Below, one piece after another: positions 1 through 7,407 of a stretch of DNA of 64,000 bases. Under the pieces are notes generated by a model. It was given only the letters and a program-made list of their open reading frames with translations. It was not told the DNA's origin and searched no databases. Source of the stretch: an uncultured Oscillospiraceae bacterium (GTDB lineage Bacteria; Bacillota; Clostridia; Oscillospirales; Oscillospiraceae); the NCBI GenBank assembly GCA_934589705.1, contig CAKTOH010000007.1, forward strand, positions 1 through 64,000, read 5' to 3'. A program made the position numbers and the translations under genes. Numbering within the stretch: position 1 is the stretch's first letter; the number at the start of each line of letters is the position of its first letter.

Positions 1-774
1 GATGCCGGATGCAAAAGCATTGCGCTGGTGGAGAGAAAACAAAAGCTGGGCGGCATTCTCCTGCAATGCAGCCATCCTGGTTTTGGCGCCGGACTTACCG
101 GAGGGGAATACGCCGCCGCGCTTGTGGGGGACTTTCCTCCGGAGGTGACGCTGTTTTTGAACACCACAGTGCTTTTGGTCGAGGAAAACAAAATCGCCCG
201 CCTGTCCGGCAGACGAGAGATATCATTTTCCCAGCTCATCTATGCTGCGGGGTGCCGGGAGATTCCCATGGGTGCCCTGCCCATCGTGGGCACCAGACCA
301 AAAGGAATCTATACGGCGGGACAGATGCAGGAGATGATGAATCTGCATGGATTTGTCCCTGAGGGGCCGGTGGTCATTCTGGGCAGCGGTGATATCGGTC
401 TGATTATGGCTGCACAAATTGCGGCGCTGGGAATCTCTGTTACGCTGGTGGAACAGCGGGATACCTGTGGAGGTCTGACTCGGAACCGCCGATGCCTGAA
501 GGAATATCCCATCCGGCTCATTTGCGGACAGACCATTGCGGAAGTCAAGGGTTATCCGACATTGACCGGCTGCTGCCTGTCGGGAGGAGAGAACCTCCCC
601 TGCAAAACCCTGCTGATCGCAGTTGGACTGCGCCCGGATCGTGCCCTGATCTCCGGTCTGGGGACACCGCTCTGGCTTCATCTGTGCGGGAACTGCAATA
701 CCATACATCCTATGGTGGAGAGCGTAACGGCAGAGGGAACCAGAGCTGGGAGCACTGCCGTGGAAGAACTATGA
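1..774 (+). CDS. NAD(P)/FAD-dependent oxidoreductase, C-terminal part (5' end outside window)
   Basis: The reading frame is open from the first base, so the gene starts upstream and only its last 257 codons are present. The visible part matches the pyridine nucleotide-disulfide oxidoreductase fold. It has the end of an FAD domain (Ala-Ala-Gly-Cys before a Pro-rich turn), then an NAD(P)-binding Rossmann segment with VVILGSGDIGLIMAAQ near residues 122-137, then a hydrophobic 'LLIAVGLRPD' strand. It probably moves electrons between NAD(P)H and a partner redox protein. It ends 8 bases before moaA, so it is likely cotranscribed with molybdopterin genes. By context it may serve a tungsten or molybdenum oxidoreductase encoded to the left. 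That partner is inference, because it lies outside the window. Confidence 0.75.
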   Translation, partial: DAGCKSIALVERKQKLGGILLQCSHPGFGAGLTGGEYAAALVGDFPPEVTLFLNTTVLLVEENKIARLSGRREISFSQLIYAAGCREIPMGALPIVGTRPKGIYTAGQMQEMMNLHGFVPEGPVVILGSGDIGLIMAAQIAALGISVTLVEQRDTCGGLTRNRRCLKEYPIRLICGQTIAEVKGYPTLTGCCLSGGENLPCKTLLIAVGLRPDRALISGLGTPLWLHLCGNCNTIHPMVESVTAEGTRAGSTAVEEL

Positions 775-782
775 GGTGACTT

Positions 783-1736
783 ATGATTGACCAATTCGGA
801 CGAAGCATTACCTATCTTCGCCTTTCCGTCACGGAGCTGTGCAATCTGCGCTGCCGGTACTGTATGCCGGCGGAGGGCGTGTGCAAAAAAAGCCACGCCG
901 ATATGCTCACCGAGGACGAGATGATCCTGGCCGTCGAGGCCGCCGCCTCTCTGGGCATCACCAAGCTGCGCATCACCGGCGGAGAGCCGCTGGTGAAAAA
1001 GAACATCCTTTCTATCTGCCGCCGGGCCGCGGCGGTGCCGGGGATTCAGGAGGTGTGCCTGACCACCAACGGCATTCTTCTGCCCCAGCTTGCGAAGTCT
1101 CTCCGGGAAGCGGGGGTGCGCCGCCTGAATCTGAGCCTCGATACGCTGGAACCGGATAAGTATGCCTATATCACAAGGATCGGCAGGATAGAGGATTTTT
1201 GGAGGGGATTTCACGCCGCACTGGATGCGGGCTTTGATAAAATCAAGCTCAATGCCGTTTTGGTCGGCGGCTTCAACGACGACGAGATCGTGCCGCTGGC
1301 GGAGCTGACGAAGCAGTACCCCGTGGATATGCGCTTCATCGAAATGATGCCCATGTGCGACAGTGCCCGGTTTGGCCCGGATGCTTACATCCCCTTCACC
1401 CGGGTGCTGGAAGCTCTGCCGGAAGCACAGCCGGTGCCCAAGGACGGCGGCGTGGCGAAACTGTACCGCCTGCCGGGGGCCAAAGGCAACATCGGCCTGA
1501 TCAGCCCCGTCAGCGCCCATTTCTGCGGGGATTGCAACCGCATCCGCCTGACAGCGGACGGCAAGGTGAAGCCCTGCCTGCATTCGAACGCGGAATATCC
1601 CTTGAAGGGTTTGGATTCTGAAGGAATGCGTGTCCAGCTGGAAAAAGCGATTTGGGGGAAGCCCAAGTGGCACGGCGATCTGGACGCCGCCCACCACTCC
1701 GGCGCGGGTCGGAACATGAATCAGATCGGAGGCTGA
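783..1736 (+). CDS. moaA: GTP 3',8-cyclase MoaA
   Basis: Radical SAM enzyme that converts GTP to 3',8-cyclo-GTP, the first step of molybdopterin synthesis. The N-terminal cluster motif is CNLRCRYC (Cys20, Cys24, Cys27), followed by a GGEP SAM-binding motif near residue 65. The second cluster motif CGDCNRIRL with a downstream KPCLHS supplies the three C-terminal cysteines. The protein ends in the Gly-Gly tail that MoaA needs for activity (NQIGG). At 317 residues it is close to the usual length. The start follows an AGGTGA-like ribosome site. It is the second gene of an oxidoreductase-moaA-moaC-mogA run with gaps of 8 and 4 bases and then a 4-base overlap. Confidence 0.97.
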   Translation: MIDQFGRSITYLRLSVTELCNLRCRYCMPAEGVCKKSHADMLTEDEMILAVEAAASLGITKLRITGGEPLVKKNILSICRRAAAVPGIQEVCLTTNGILLPQLAKSLREAGVRRLNLSLDTLEPDKYAYITRIGRIEDFWRGFHAALDAGFDKIKLNAVLVGGFNDDEIVPLAELTKQYPVDMRFIEMMPMCDSARFGPDAYIPFTRVLEALPEAQPVPKDGGVAKLYRLPGAKGNIGLISPVSAHFCGDCNRIRLTADGKVKPCLHSNAEYPLKGLDSEGMRVQLEKAIWGKPKWHGDLDAAHHSGAGRNMNQIGG

Positions 1737-1740
1737 CAAA

Positions 1741-2226
1741 ATGTCGGATTTTACCCATTTTAACGATCAGGGTCGGGCAAAAATGGTGGATGTGGGGGAA
1801 AAGCCCATCTCCCAGCGCACCGCCGTTGCCGCCGGGCGGGTGCTGGTGAATGAGAACACCTTTTCCTTAATTCAAAGCGGCGGCATGAAAAAGGGTGATG
1901 TGCTCACCGTTGCCCAGATTGCGGGGGTCATGGGGGCTAAGCGCACCCCGGACATCATCCCCATGTGCCATCCCATTCTGATGGACGGCATCAATCTGGA
2001 ATTGTCTTTGGACGAAGCCAGAAAAAGCGTGGAAATTCGGGCTGCGGTTTCCTGTGACGGCCGCACCGGCGTGGAAATGGAGGCTCTCACCGCGGTCTCC
2101 ACTGCCGCCCTGACGGTGTACGATATGTGCAAGGCGGTGCAGAAGGACATGGTCATTACGGACATCCGTCTGGTTTCCAAAACCGGCGGCGTCCATGGAG
2201 ATTATAAACGGGAGGAAGAAACATGA
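1741..2226 (+). CDS. moaC: Cyclic pyranopterin monophosphate synthase MoaC
   Basis: Second step of molybdopterin synthesis: rearranges the MoaA product to cyclic pyranopterin monophosphate. The 161-residue protein is the normal length. Conserved signatures are MVDV near residue 15, KRTPDIIPMCHP at 67-78 and GVEMEALTAVS at 110-120, then YDMCK with the catalytic-region Asp128 and Lys131. It starts 4 bases after moaA, and its last codons overlap the mogA start (ATGA), so translation of the two is probably coupled. Confidence 0.97.
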   Translation: MSDFTHFNDQGRAKMVDVGEKPISQRTAVAAGRVLVNENTFSLIQSGGMKKGDVLTVAQIAGVMGAKRTPDIIPMCHPILMDGINLELSLDEARKSVEIRAAVSCDGRTGVEMEALTAVSTAALTVYDMCKAVQKDMVITDIRLVSKTGGVHGDYKREEET

Positions 2227-2717
2227 GCTACACAGCAGCTGTCATTACCGTCAGCGACAAGGGCTACCGTGGGGAGCGGGAGGACACCAGCGGCCCCAAT
2301 CTGGTGAAAATTTTGACGGAAAAGGGATTTGAAGTCACCTACACTGCCATCGTCCCCGACGAGCCGGGCATGATCAAAGCGGAACTGATCAAATGCGCCG
2401 ATGAAAAGAAAATCGCCCTGGTGCTGACCACCGGCGGCACGGGCTTTTCTCCCCGGGACATCACCCCGGAAGCCACCTTGGAGGTGGTGGAGCGGCTGAC
2501 CCCCGGCATTCCCGAAGCCATGCGGGCGGAGTCCATGAGGATCACCCCGAAAGGGTGCCTTTCCCGCAGCGCGGCGGGCATCCGAAAGCGCAGCCTGATC
2601 ATCAACCTCCCCGGCAGCAAAAAGGCCTCCGCCGAGAATATCCTGGCGGTCATCGACCCGGTGGCCCACGGCCTGGATATGCTCTACAGCGAGGGCAGCG
2701 CCGACTGCGCCAAATAA
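2223..2717 (+). CDS. mogA: Molybdopterin adenylyltransferase, MogA/MoaB family
   Basis: Activates molybdopterin by adenylylation before metal insertion. Signatures are TTGGTG at residues 69-74, RDITPEA just after, and NLPGS at 128-132, all typical of the MogA/MoaB/CinA-N fold. The length of 164 residues fits a single-domain MogA. No MoeA metal insertase is seen in the window, so that step must be encoded elsewhere. It overlaps moaC by 4 bases and is the last gene of the operon, followed by a strong hairpin. MogA and MoaB cannot be separated with certainty from sequence alone. Confidence 0.9.
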   Translation: MSYTAAVITVSDKGYRGEREDTSGPNLVKILTEKGFEVTYTAIVPDEPGMIKAELIKCADEKKIALVLTTGGTGFSPRDITPEATLEVVERLTPGIPEAMRAESMRITPKGCLSRSAAGIRKRSLIINLPGSKKASAENILAVIDPVAHGLDMLYSEGSADCAK

Positions 2718-2719
2718 TC

Positions 2720-2754
2720 AGCGCCCCATCTTCAGCATCAGAAGATGGGGCGCT
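2720..2754. terminator. Inverted-repeat terminator between convergent mogA and moaE-like genes
   Basis: A perfect 14-bp stem (arms 2720-2733 and 2741-2754, loop 2734-2740) lies just after the mogA stop and between two converging genes. There is no good T-run on the plus strand, so it may work in both directions or mainly protect RNA ends. Confidence 0.6.
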
Positions 2755-2858
2755 CGTTGATACTTCGAATCGATTGGACTGCTCGATGCAGTCTGGACAC
2801 AATTTCTTCCCGTTTACCGGCCGAATCCGGTTGACTCCGGTTATCAGAGGTTCCCCGG

Positions 2859-3263
2859 TCATTCATTTCCGTACAGCTCTGTTTCTGCTACGCACTCACT
2901 TTTGATCCTGCCGACCAGATACTGCAGGGCATCCACCACATGGGGACGGATATCACCGCCGATCAGCACATACATGATATCATCGCCGACACCCAGTTCT
3001 CCTTCGTTCAGCCAGACTTTGATATAGTAGATGCCATCCATTTTGTAGGTTTCCGCAATGATGGCATCCACCGCCGCCTGATCGTAGGAAAAGCACATCC
3101 CGATAACCGGTTTGGCGTCTGCTTCCCCCAAACGCACCTGCGCCTTGGCACTCTGACGAACCACGCCGTTGTGGGTCAGATACATTCCGATTCTGGGGGC
3201 GCTTTCGTGTGCCTTGGCCTCTTTCAGCCATGTGTCTATGGAAGGGCTTTCCTTTTTTTGCAT
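2859..3263 (-). CDS. moaE: Molybdopterin synthase large subunit-like protein (MoaE family, reduced)
   Basis: 134 residues. The second half follows the MoaE pattern: GEL at residues 88-90, GD at 93-94, a hydrophobic strand, Arg106, an alpha helix and Lys121. MoaE, with thiocarboxylated MoaD, puts the dithiolene sulfurs on precursor Z. E. coli MoaE has two active-site lysines about seven residues apart. Only the first is evident here, and the C-terminal tail is short, so activity may differ. An in-frame open stretch continues upstream to 3623, but the ATG at 3263 has GGAGG seven bases before it and the extra part has no coding character. It lies 17 bases downstream of a small Gly-Gly-ending gene, a pairing like moaD-moaE. 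Confidence 0.7.
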   Translation of the reverse strand: MQKKESPSIDTWLKEAKAHESAPRIGMYLTHNGVVRQSAKAQVRLGEADAKPVIGMCFSYDQAAVDAIIAETYKMDGIYYIKVWLNEGELGVGDDIMYVLIGGDIRPHVVDALQYLVGRIKSECVAETELYGNE

Positions 3264-3280
3264 ATCACAACCTCCAATTC

Positions 3281-3532
3281 TTATCCGCCTGCGGACAGAA
3301 ACCGCATAATAAACTGCTTGTAGATCAGGCTGACGGATTCCTCCGAGCCCTCGAAGGTAACCTGCGTCTGGGGCAGCTCCATGCCGGCAACCAAACGGGG
3401 CGCCAATGAGGTCACAGAAATACGGCAGTTTCTGAACTGAAAACCGTTTTCGACTGGCGCAATTTCTGCTTGACTGCGGAAAAAGCCGATAATACGGTCT
3501 GGCGCAAGTGCCCACACTCCCTCTTTTCGCAT
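3281..3532 (-). CDS. Small protein with C-terminal Gly-Gly, candidate MoaD/ThiS-like sulfur carrier
   Basis: 83 residues, start set by GGAGGG seven bases upstream of the ATG. I do not recognise the sequence by its body. It ends FLSAGG, and a free C-terminal Gly-Gly is the hallmark of MoaD/ThiS sulfur carriers. MoaD is about this size. It is the first gene of a two-gene unit whose second member is MoaE-like, inside a molybdopterin/tungsten locus. The MoaD role is inferred from the tail, the size and the neighbour only. The rest of the chain lacks a clear ubiquitin-like signature I can point to. Confidence 0.5.
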   Translation of the reverse strand: MRKEGVWALAPDRIIGFFRSQAEIAPVENGFQFRNCRISVTSLAPRLVAGMELPQTQVTFEGSEESVSLIYKQFIMRFLSAGG

Positions 3533-3549
3533 AGCATCCCTCCGCTGTT

Positions 3550-3579
3550 ATCATATCATAATCCATGCGTTTGTGTAAA
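3550..3579 (-). promoter_or_regulatory. Candidate sigma-A promoter for the Gly-Gly protein/moaE-like pair
   Basis: Read on the minus strand, TTTACA (3579-3574) and TATGAT (3555-3550) are separated by 18 bases and lie just upstream of the ribosome site for the gene starting at 3532. Confidence 0.45.
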
Positions 3580-3641
3580 TCCCAGCTTTGTTCAATTTCG
3601 TATGGTTTCATATCATTTCGCACAGTTTGGTGCCTGCTCTA

Positions 3642-3670
3642 TTGTGTTCTTCCGTCAAATGTGCTATCAT
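3642..3670 (+). promoter_or_regulatory. Candidate extended -10 promoter for tupABC
   Basis: TTGTGT (3642-3647), 17 bases, TATCAT (3665-3670) with TG one base before the -10. Transcription would begin near 3677, leaving an untranslated leader of about 155 bases before tupA. Confidence 0.5.
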
Positions 3671-3676
3671 ATTGTC

Positions 3677-3833
3677 AAATGATCGGTCAGTTTTCGTGAA
3701 AGTGACTGATTTCCATGGTTTGCAAAGCGGTGGACGAGCCTCTTTCCAAACACCAAAAATCAGGTGCAGGCAGCTGTGCCTCTGTTGGTGCGGAAATTGG
3801 CTGGTTCTTTTTTTATTTTTAGGAGGTAAGACA
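3677..3833 (+). promoter_or_regulatory. Structured 5' leader of tupA, candidate metal-cofactor riboswitch/attenuator
   Basis: The leader can fold. CACCAA (3751-3756) pairs with TTGGTG (3785-3790) and encloses a tight AGGCA/TGCCT hairpin (3768-3772 with 3777-3781, loop GCTG). A seven-T run and a second T-rich block follow at 3808-3820, just before the AGGAGG ribosome site. A CCATGG-centred segment lies upstream at 3713-3718. A structured RNA before tungstate transport genes recalls the known Moco/Tuco RNA motif class. I could not align it to that consensus from memory, so the class is a hypothesis. Confidence 0.35.
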
Positions 3834-4877
3834 ATGAAAAAGATTCTGTCCGCGCTGCTGGTTTGCGTCATGCTGTTCGGCCTGGCCGCCTGCGGCGCCG
3901 CAAAGCCCGCCGAGACCCAGGCTCCCACGGAAGCTCCCGCTCCCACCGCTGCTGCTACCCAGGCTCCTGCCGAAGCCTCCACTGAGGCCGGTCTGGTGGT
4001 TGACACCTGCATTCTGAAGGAAGCCGATGACAAGATGCTCAACACCTACACCGTCATCGCCGTGAATCCCGAGGCCCCCTTCACCGATGCCGACGGCAAC
4101 GCCGTCTCCGATGTCGCTGTGAACACCGCCGGTGCCGATGCCCTGATCAAGTGGTTCCTGACCCAAAAGACGCTGGATCTGGCAGCAAACTACGGCTTTG
4201 CGGAGTACGGCGAGTACCTGTTCTATGTGAAGGACGGCGCTCCTGTCTACACCGGCGAAATCGCCCCCGCGACCGAGGAGACCAAGATCATCCGCCTGTC
4301 CACTACCACTTCCGTGAACGATTCCGGACTGCTTGGCTATCTGCTTCCCATCTTTGAGGATGCCTATGGCTACACCGTGGAGGTTCAGTCCGCCGGTACC
4401 GGCAAGGCTATCAACGCTGCCAAGTTCGGCAATGCCGACCTGATTCTGGTCCACGCCAAGAGCCAGGAAGAAGCCTTTGTTGAAGAAGGCTTCGCCAGGA
4501 TCGTGGACGGCTTCGAGACGGAACGGATCTCCTTCCTGTACAACTACTTCGTTCTGTGCGGCCCCTCTGCCGACCCTGCCGGGGTCAAGGACTGCGCCAG
4601 CGTTCTGGATGCCTTCGCCGCCATCGCTGACGGCAAGTACACTTTCATCTCCCGCGGCGACGGTTCCGGCACCCACACCAAGGAGCTGTCCCTGTGGCCT
4701 GAGACTCTGGGTATCACGAAGGAGCCGGAGTCCTTTGTAAGCTACACCGACTGGTACACTTCCGCCAACGCTGGCATGGGTGCCTGCCTTGTGATGGCTG
4801 AGGAAATGGGCGCTTACATCCTGACCGACAAGGCAACCTTCCTGACCTTCGTTGCCAACGACGGCATCATGGAATGA
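3834..4877 (+). CDS. tupA: Tungstate-binding lipoprotein TupA, apparently circularly permuted
   Basis: Extracellular binding lipoprotein of the tungstate ABC importer, 347 residues. It has a signal peptide with lipobox LAAC (Cys20), then an Ala/Pro/Thr linker to about residue 53. In ordinary TupA the order is a TTTS...DSGLL oxyanion site, then RGDxSGTH, then a TD-R-T-LA segment, and finally a 'Y-VI-VNP ... YG--LF' tail. Here the tail segment comes first (YTVIAVNP, then EYGEYLFYVKDG, residues about 55-140), a short linker follows, and TTTSVNDSGLL starts at 157. The protein then ends right after the TDKATFLT segment. This order is visible in the sequence, and permutation is the simplest explanation. 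The start follows AGGAGG at 3821-3826. A strong hairpin separates it from tupB. Confidence 0.9.
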   Translation: MKKILSALLVCVMLFGLAACGAAKPAETQAPTEAPAPTAAATQAPAEASTEAGLVVDTCILKEADDKMLNTYTVIAVNPEAPFTDADGNAVSDVAVNTAGADALIKWFLTQKTLDLAANYGFAEYGEYLFYVKDGAPVYTGEIAPATEETKIIRLSTTTSVNDSGLLGYLLPIFEDAYGYTVEVQSAGTGKAINAAKFGNADLILVHAKSQEEAFVEEGFARIVDGFETERISFLYNYFVLCGPSADPAGVKDCASVLDAFAAIADGKYTFISRGDGSGTHTKELSLWPETLGITKEPESFVSYTDWYTSANAGMGACLVMAEEMGAYILTDKATFLTFVANDGIME

Positions 4878-4911
4878 TCCTTGCTTTTTGGGACTGATTC
4901 GCTTAAACTGT

Positions 4912-4939
4912 ATCCCGTGGGGAGCTATCCCCACGGGAT
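4912..4939 (+). terminator. Intercistronic hairpin between tupA and tupB
   Basis: A perfect 12-bp stem (4912-4923 with 4928-4939, loop GCTA) is followed by only three Ts and lies 19 bases before the tupB start. It is probably a partial terminator or a 3' stabiliser that keeps binding-protein mRNA above permease mRNA. Confidence 0.65.
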
Positions 4940-4957
4940 TTTCCAAAGAAGGGAGCA

Positions 4958-5650
4958 ATGAAAATGGGTACCGCGCTGCAAAAGGCCATTGCGCTGATCC
5001 TGTCGGCGGATGCTGAGCTTTTGAACATTCTCAGCGTGACGGCCCGGATGAGCCTGCAAAGCTCTCTGATCGCCCTTGCGCTGGGTGTGCCGCTGGGCAT
5101 CTGGCTGGGCGACTGCCGGTTTCCCGGCAGAGGCGTGCTGCTGGTGCTCAACCGAACCCTTATGGGTATGCCGCCGGTGGTCTGCGGATTGCTCTTCTAT
5201 ATGCTGTTTTCCGGCGTCGGCCCTCTGCGGCACATGAAGCTGCTGTTCACGGTGAAGATCATGGTGCTTGCGCAGGTGGCGCTGATCACGCCCATCGTGA
5301 TCGGAAATATGGAGACATACGTTGCCGGGATTGCGCCTGCCATCCGGGAGACGGCAAAGGGACTGGGCCTGGGACGGTTCAAAACCTTCCTGCTGCTTTG
5401 CAATGAGTGCCTGTATTCCATCATTTCCGCGTATCTTCTGGCGTTTGCCCGCTCCATAGCGGAGGTGGGCGCAGTGTCCATGGTGGGCGGCGCTATCTCC
5501 TGGAAGACCAACGTCATGACCACCGCCATCATGCAGTACACCAACCGCGGTAATTTTTCTCTCGGCATCGCGCTGGGTATGATTCTGCTGGCAGTGTCCC
5601 TGCTGGTAAACATTGTGATTTCCTTGCTTCAAAGGAGGCTGAGCCGATGA
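4958..5650 (+). CDS. tupB: Tungstate ABC transporter permease TupB
   Basis: Inner-membrane permease, 230 residues, with about five hydrophobic segments. It carries the binding-protein-dependent transport loop near residues 128-150 (AIRETAKGLGLGRFKTF), which contacts the ATPase. Its size and its position between a TupA-type binding protein and a small ATPase fit the TupB family, which is related to the molybdate and sulfate permeases. The start follows GAAGGGAGCA. The stop overlaps the tupC start by four bases. Confidence 0.9.
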   Translation: MKMGTALQKAIALILSADAELLNILSVTARMSLQSSLIALALGVPLGIWLGDCRFPGRGVLLVLNRTLMGMPPVVCGLLFYMLFSGVGPLRHMKLLFTVKIMVLAQVALITPIVIGNMETYVAGIAPAIRETAKGLGLGRFKTFLLLCNECLYSIISAYLLAFARSIAEVGAVSMVGGAISWKTNVMTTAIMQYTNRGNFSLGIALGMILLAVSLLVNIVISLLQRRLSR

Positions 5651-6294
5651 TCCTTCCTGCCTTTTCCAAGACCTATCACGGTGTGAAGGTTCTGGACTTT
5701 CCGGGACTGGAACTGCAGCCGGGGAAGATTTACACGATCCTCGGTGCTAACGGCAGCGGCAAGTCCACCTTTGCGAAAATCGCCGCCGGAATCCTTCCTG
5801 CGGATCAGAAATGCCGCATTCCCGGCAGCGTGGGCTACCTTCCGCAAAAGCCTTATGCCTTTCGGATGACGCTCAGGAAAAACATCCTTCTCACCGCCGG
5901 AAGACCCGAGCAGGCCGATGAGCTGATGAGGACGCTTTCTCTGACGGAGCTGAAAGAGAAACGGGCCGACAGACTTTCCGGCGGCGAGACCGCCCGTATG
6001 GCCCTGGCCCGGCTGATGATGAATCGATACGATATGGTGATCCTCGATGAGCCCACTGCCGCTATGGACATGGAGTCTACATCTGCCGCGGAAGAATTGA
6101 TTCTGAAATACGTCAGGGAAACAGACTGTGTTCTGATTCTGGTGACCCATTCTCTCCAGCAGGCACGCCGCGTGGCGGATGAAGCAATCTATTTTCATAA
6201 GGGAAGGCTTCTGGAGAATGGGCCGGCGGAGCATGTGCTGTATCACCCTGCACTGGCGGAAACCCGGAAGTTTCTGGAGTTTTATGGAAATTAG
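5647..6294 (+). CDS. tupC: Tungstate ABC transporter ATPase TupC
   Basis: ATP-binding subunit, 215 residues, which is short because it has no C-terminal regulatory domain. The Walker A motif is GANGSGKS at residues 33-40, the signature is LSGGE near 120, Walker B is VILDEPTAAMD near 140, and the switch His is in VTHS. It powers tungstate import with TupB and TupA. Overlap with tupB (ATGA) implies coupled translation. The unit ends in a large hairpin that belongs to a dispersed repeat family. Confidence 0.9.
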   Translation: MILPAFSKTYHGVKVLDFPGLELQPGKIYTILGANGSGKSTFAKIAAGILPADQKCRIPGSVGYLPQKPYAFRMTLRKNILLTAGRPEQADELMRTLSLTELKEKRADRLSGGETARMALARLMMNRYDMVILDEPTAAMDMESTSAAEELILKYVRETDCVLILVTHSLQQARRVADEAIYFHKGRLLENGPAEHVLYHPALAETRKFLEFYGN

Positions 6295-6296
6295 GA

Positions 6297-6367
6297 TAAA
6301 TCGGCAAGAGCTGGATAGCGGATCTTTTTCCCTATCCAGCTCTTGCCGATTTCATCAGAGCTTCCCT
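6297..6367 (+). repeat. Dispersed GGGAAGCTCTGA-type element (family A) acting as tupC terminator
   Basis: A perfect 18-bp stem (6301-6318 with 6332-6349) with a T-run in its loop follows tupC directly. The core CGGCAAGAGCTGG, the GCGGATCTTTTT loop and the end CAGAGCTTCCCT recur near 15011-15092 and 62398-62622. It probably also ends transcription from both sides (the XRE gene converges here). Confidence 0.75.
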
Positions 6368-6430
6368 AGTTTTTGCCTGTGTGGGAAGCGCCCGTCATCA
6401 AAATAACCATCCCTGTTTCTCTATGAACCA

Positions 6431-7141
6431 TTACATGATCGTCAGCATATTGTAAAGCTTCATGAGGCGGATGTCCTCCCGGGACAGGCGCAGACTTTTT
6501 TCAAATTCCGGCGTTTCCTCCTGAATGGTCTTGGACAGCAGCACTTTGGTGGAGGTGGGCATCAGGGGACGGCTGGAAATGCCAAAGGACAAGGCCCATT
6601 TCACCGGGGCGTTCATGTAGGGGCTGGGGACGCCGATCTGGTAGTGATCCATCTCCATGTCCTGATTCTGGAGCACCAGCAGGCTCAGAGCGTCGTAGTG
6701 GGTCATGGTGCCCTCGTAGAGGTTTTCGCACAGGGTATAGTGCTGAAAGTCCTCCACATTCATGTACATATGCACATGGTATACCCCAGTGCCGATTTTG
6801 GATGCCACATCGATGACGCAGCGGTTAACCTGATTGCTTCGCCCGTCAAAGTAGTACATATAAAAGTGGCTTAAATTTGTGAAGAAGGCGGGAACCGAGT
6901 CGGAGGATGCCCCGATATACCCGGTGGGCGGAAGGTACATAAGCTGCGTCACCTTCACGTCCAGGGCACAGGCAATGTCGTACAGGGACAGAATGTCCAT
7001 GACGATCTGCCCGGATTCATATTTGGAGATGCTGGACTTGCTCTTGCACACCGCGTCCGCCAGCTGCTCCACCGTCATACCCTTCTTTTTTCGGTAATGG
7101 CGGATTTTCACTCCGATTTCTTGGGCAATATCCACAACCAA
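6431..7141 (-). CDS. XRE-family transcriptional regulator
   Basis: 236 residues. The N-terminal helix-turn-helix spans about residues 8-65 (KIRHYRKKKGMTVEQLADAV, then SKSSISKYESG). The remainder is a roughly 160-residue domain I do not recognise, which could sense a ligand. The start is TTG at 7141 with GGAGGGG just upstream; a GTG at 7135 is an alternative, and there is no suitable ATG. It is divergent from patB across a 266-bp spacer rich in GTTTC/GAAAC half-sites. It therefore probably regulates the sulfur amino-acid operon, and perhaps itself. Confidence 0.85.
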   Translation of the reverse strand: MVVDIAQEIGVKIRHYRKKKGMTVEQLADAVCKSKSSISKYESGQIVMDILSLYDIACALDVKVTQLMYLPPTGYIGASSDSVPAFFTNLSHFYMYYFDGRSNQVNRCVIDVASKIGTGVYHVHMYMNVEDFQHYTLCENLYEGTMTHYDALSLLVLQNQDMEMDHYQIGVPSPYMNAPVKWALSFGISSRPLMPTSTKVLLSKTIQEETPEFEKSLRLSREDIRLMKLYNMLTIM

Positions 7142-7261
7142 TACCCCTCCATTTTTAGCAGATTGTATAGTTTCTCACAATGGAAAAAAAGAAGATTTTT
7201 CCTGCGTATTTTTATTATATCTCAAAAAAGCGGGAAAATCAAGCAATATTCGCATTCACAG

Positions 7262-7334
7262 GAAACATAACCGGGAAATTGTTTCACTACAAGAAACTCG
7301 GGCCATTGGACAATTTCCAGAATTCGGGTATATT
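7262..7334 (+). promoter_or_regulatory. patB promoter with candidate XRE operator
   Basis: TTGGAC (7306-7311), 17 bases, TATATT (7329-7334) form a promoter. Inverted half-sites overlap or flank it: GAAAC at 7262-7266, GTTTC at 7281-7285 with GAAAC at 7293-7297, and GGAAATTG at 7274-7281 with CAATTTCC at 7311-7318. Another GTTTC lies at 7170-7174 near the regulator start. Confidence 0.4.
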
Positions 7335-7407
7335 GAGTTCAGCGAAAGGACAGTTCCGGCGGCCGACGGGACGTTCCGAAAGCACTGACAAAAAGAAGGA
7401 GCCGCGT

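Noticed and set aside
3264..3623. N-terminal extension of the MoaE-like protein
   Set aside because: It overlaps the Gly-Gly protein gene in another frame; the ATG at 3263 has a proper ribosome site.
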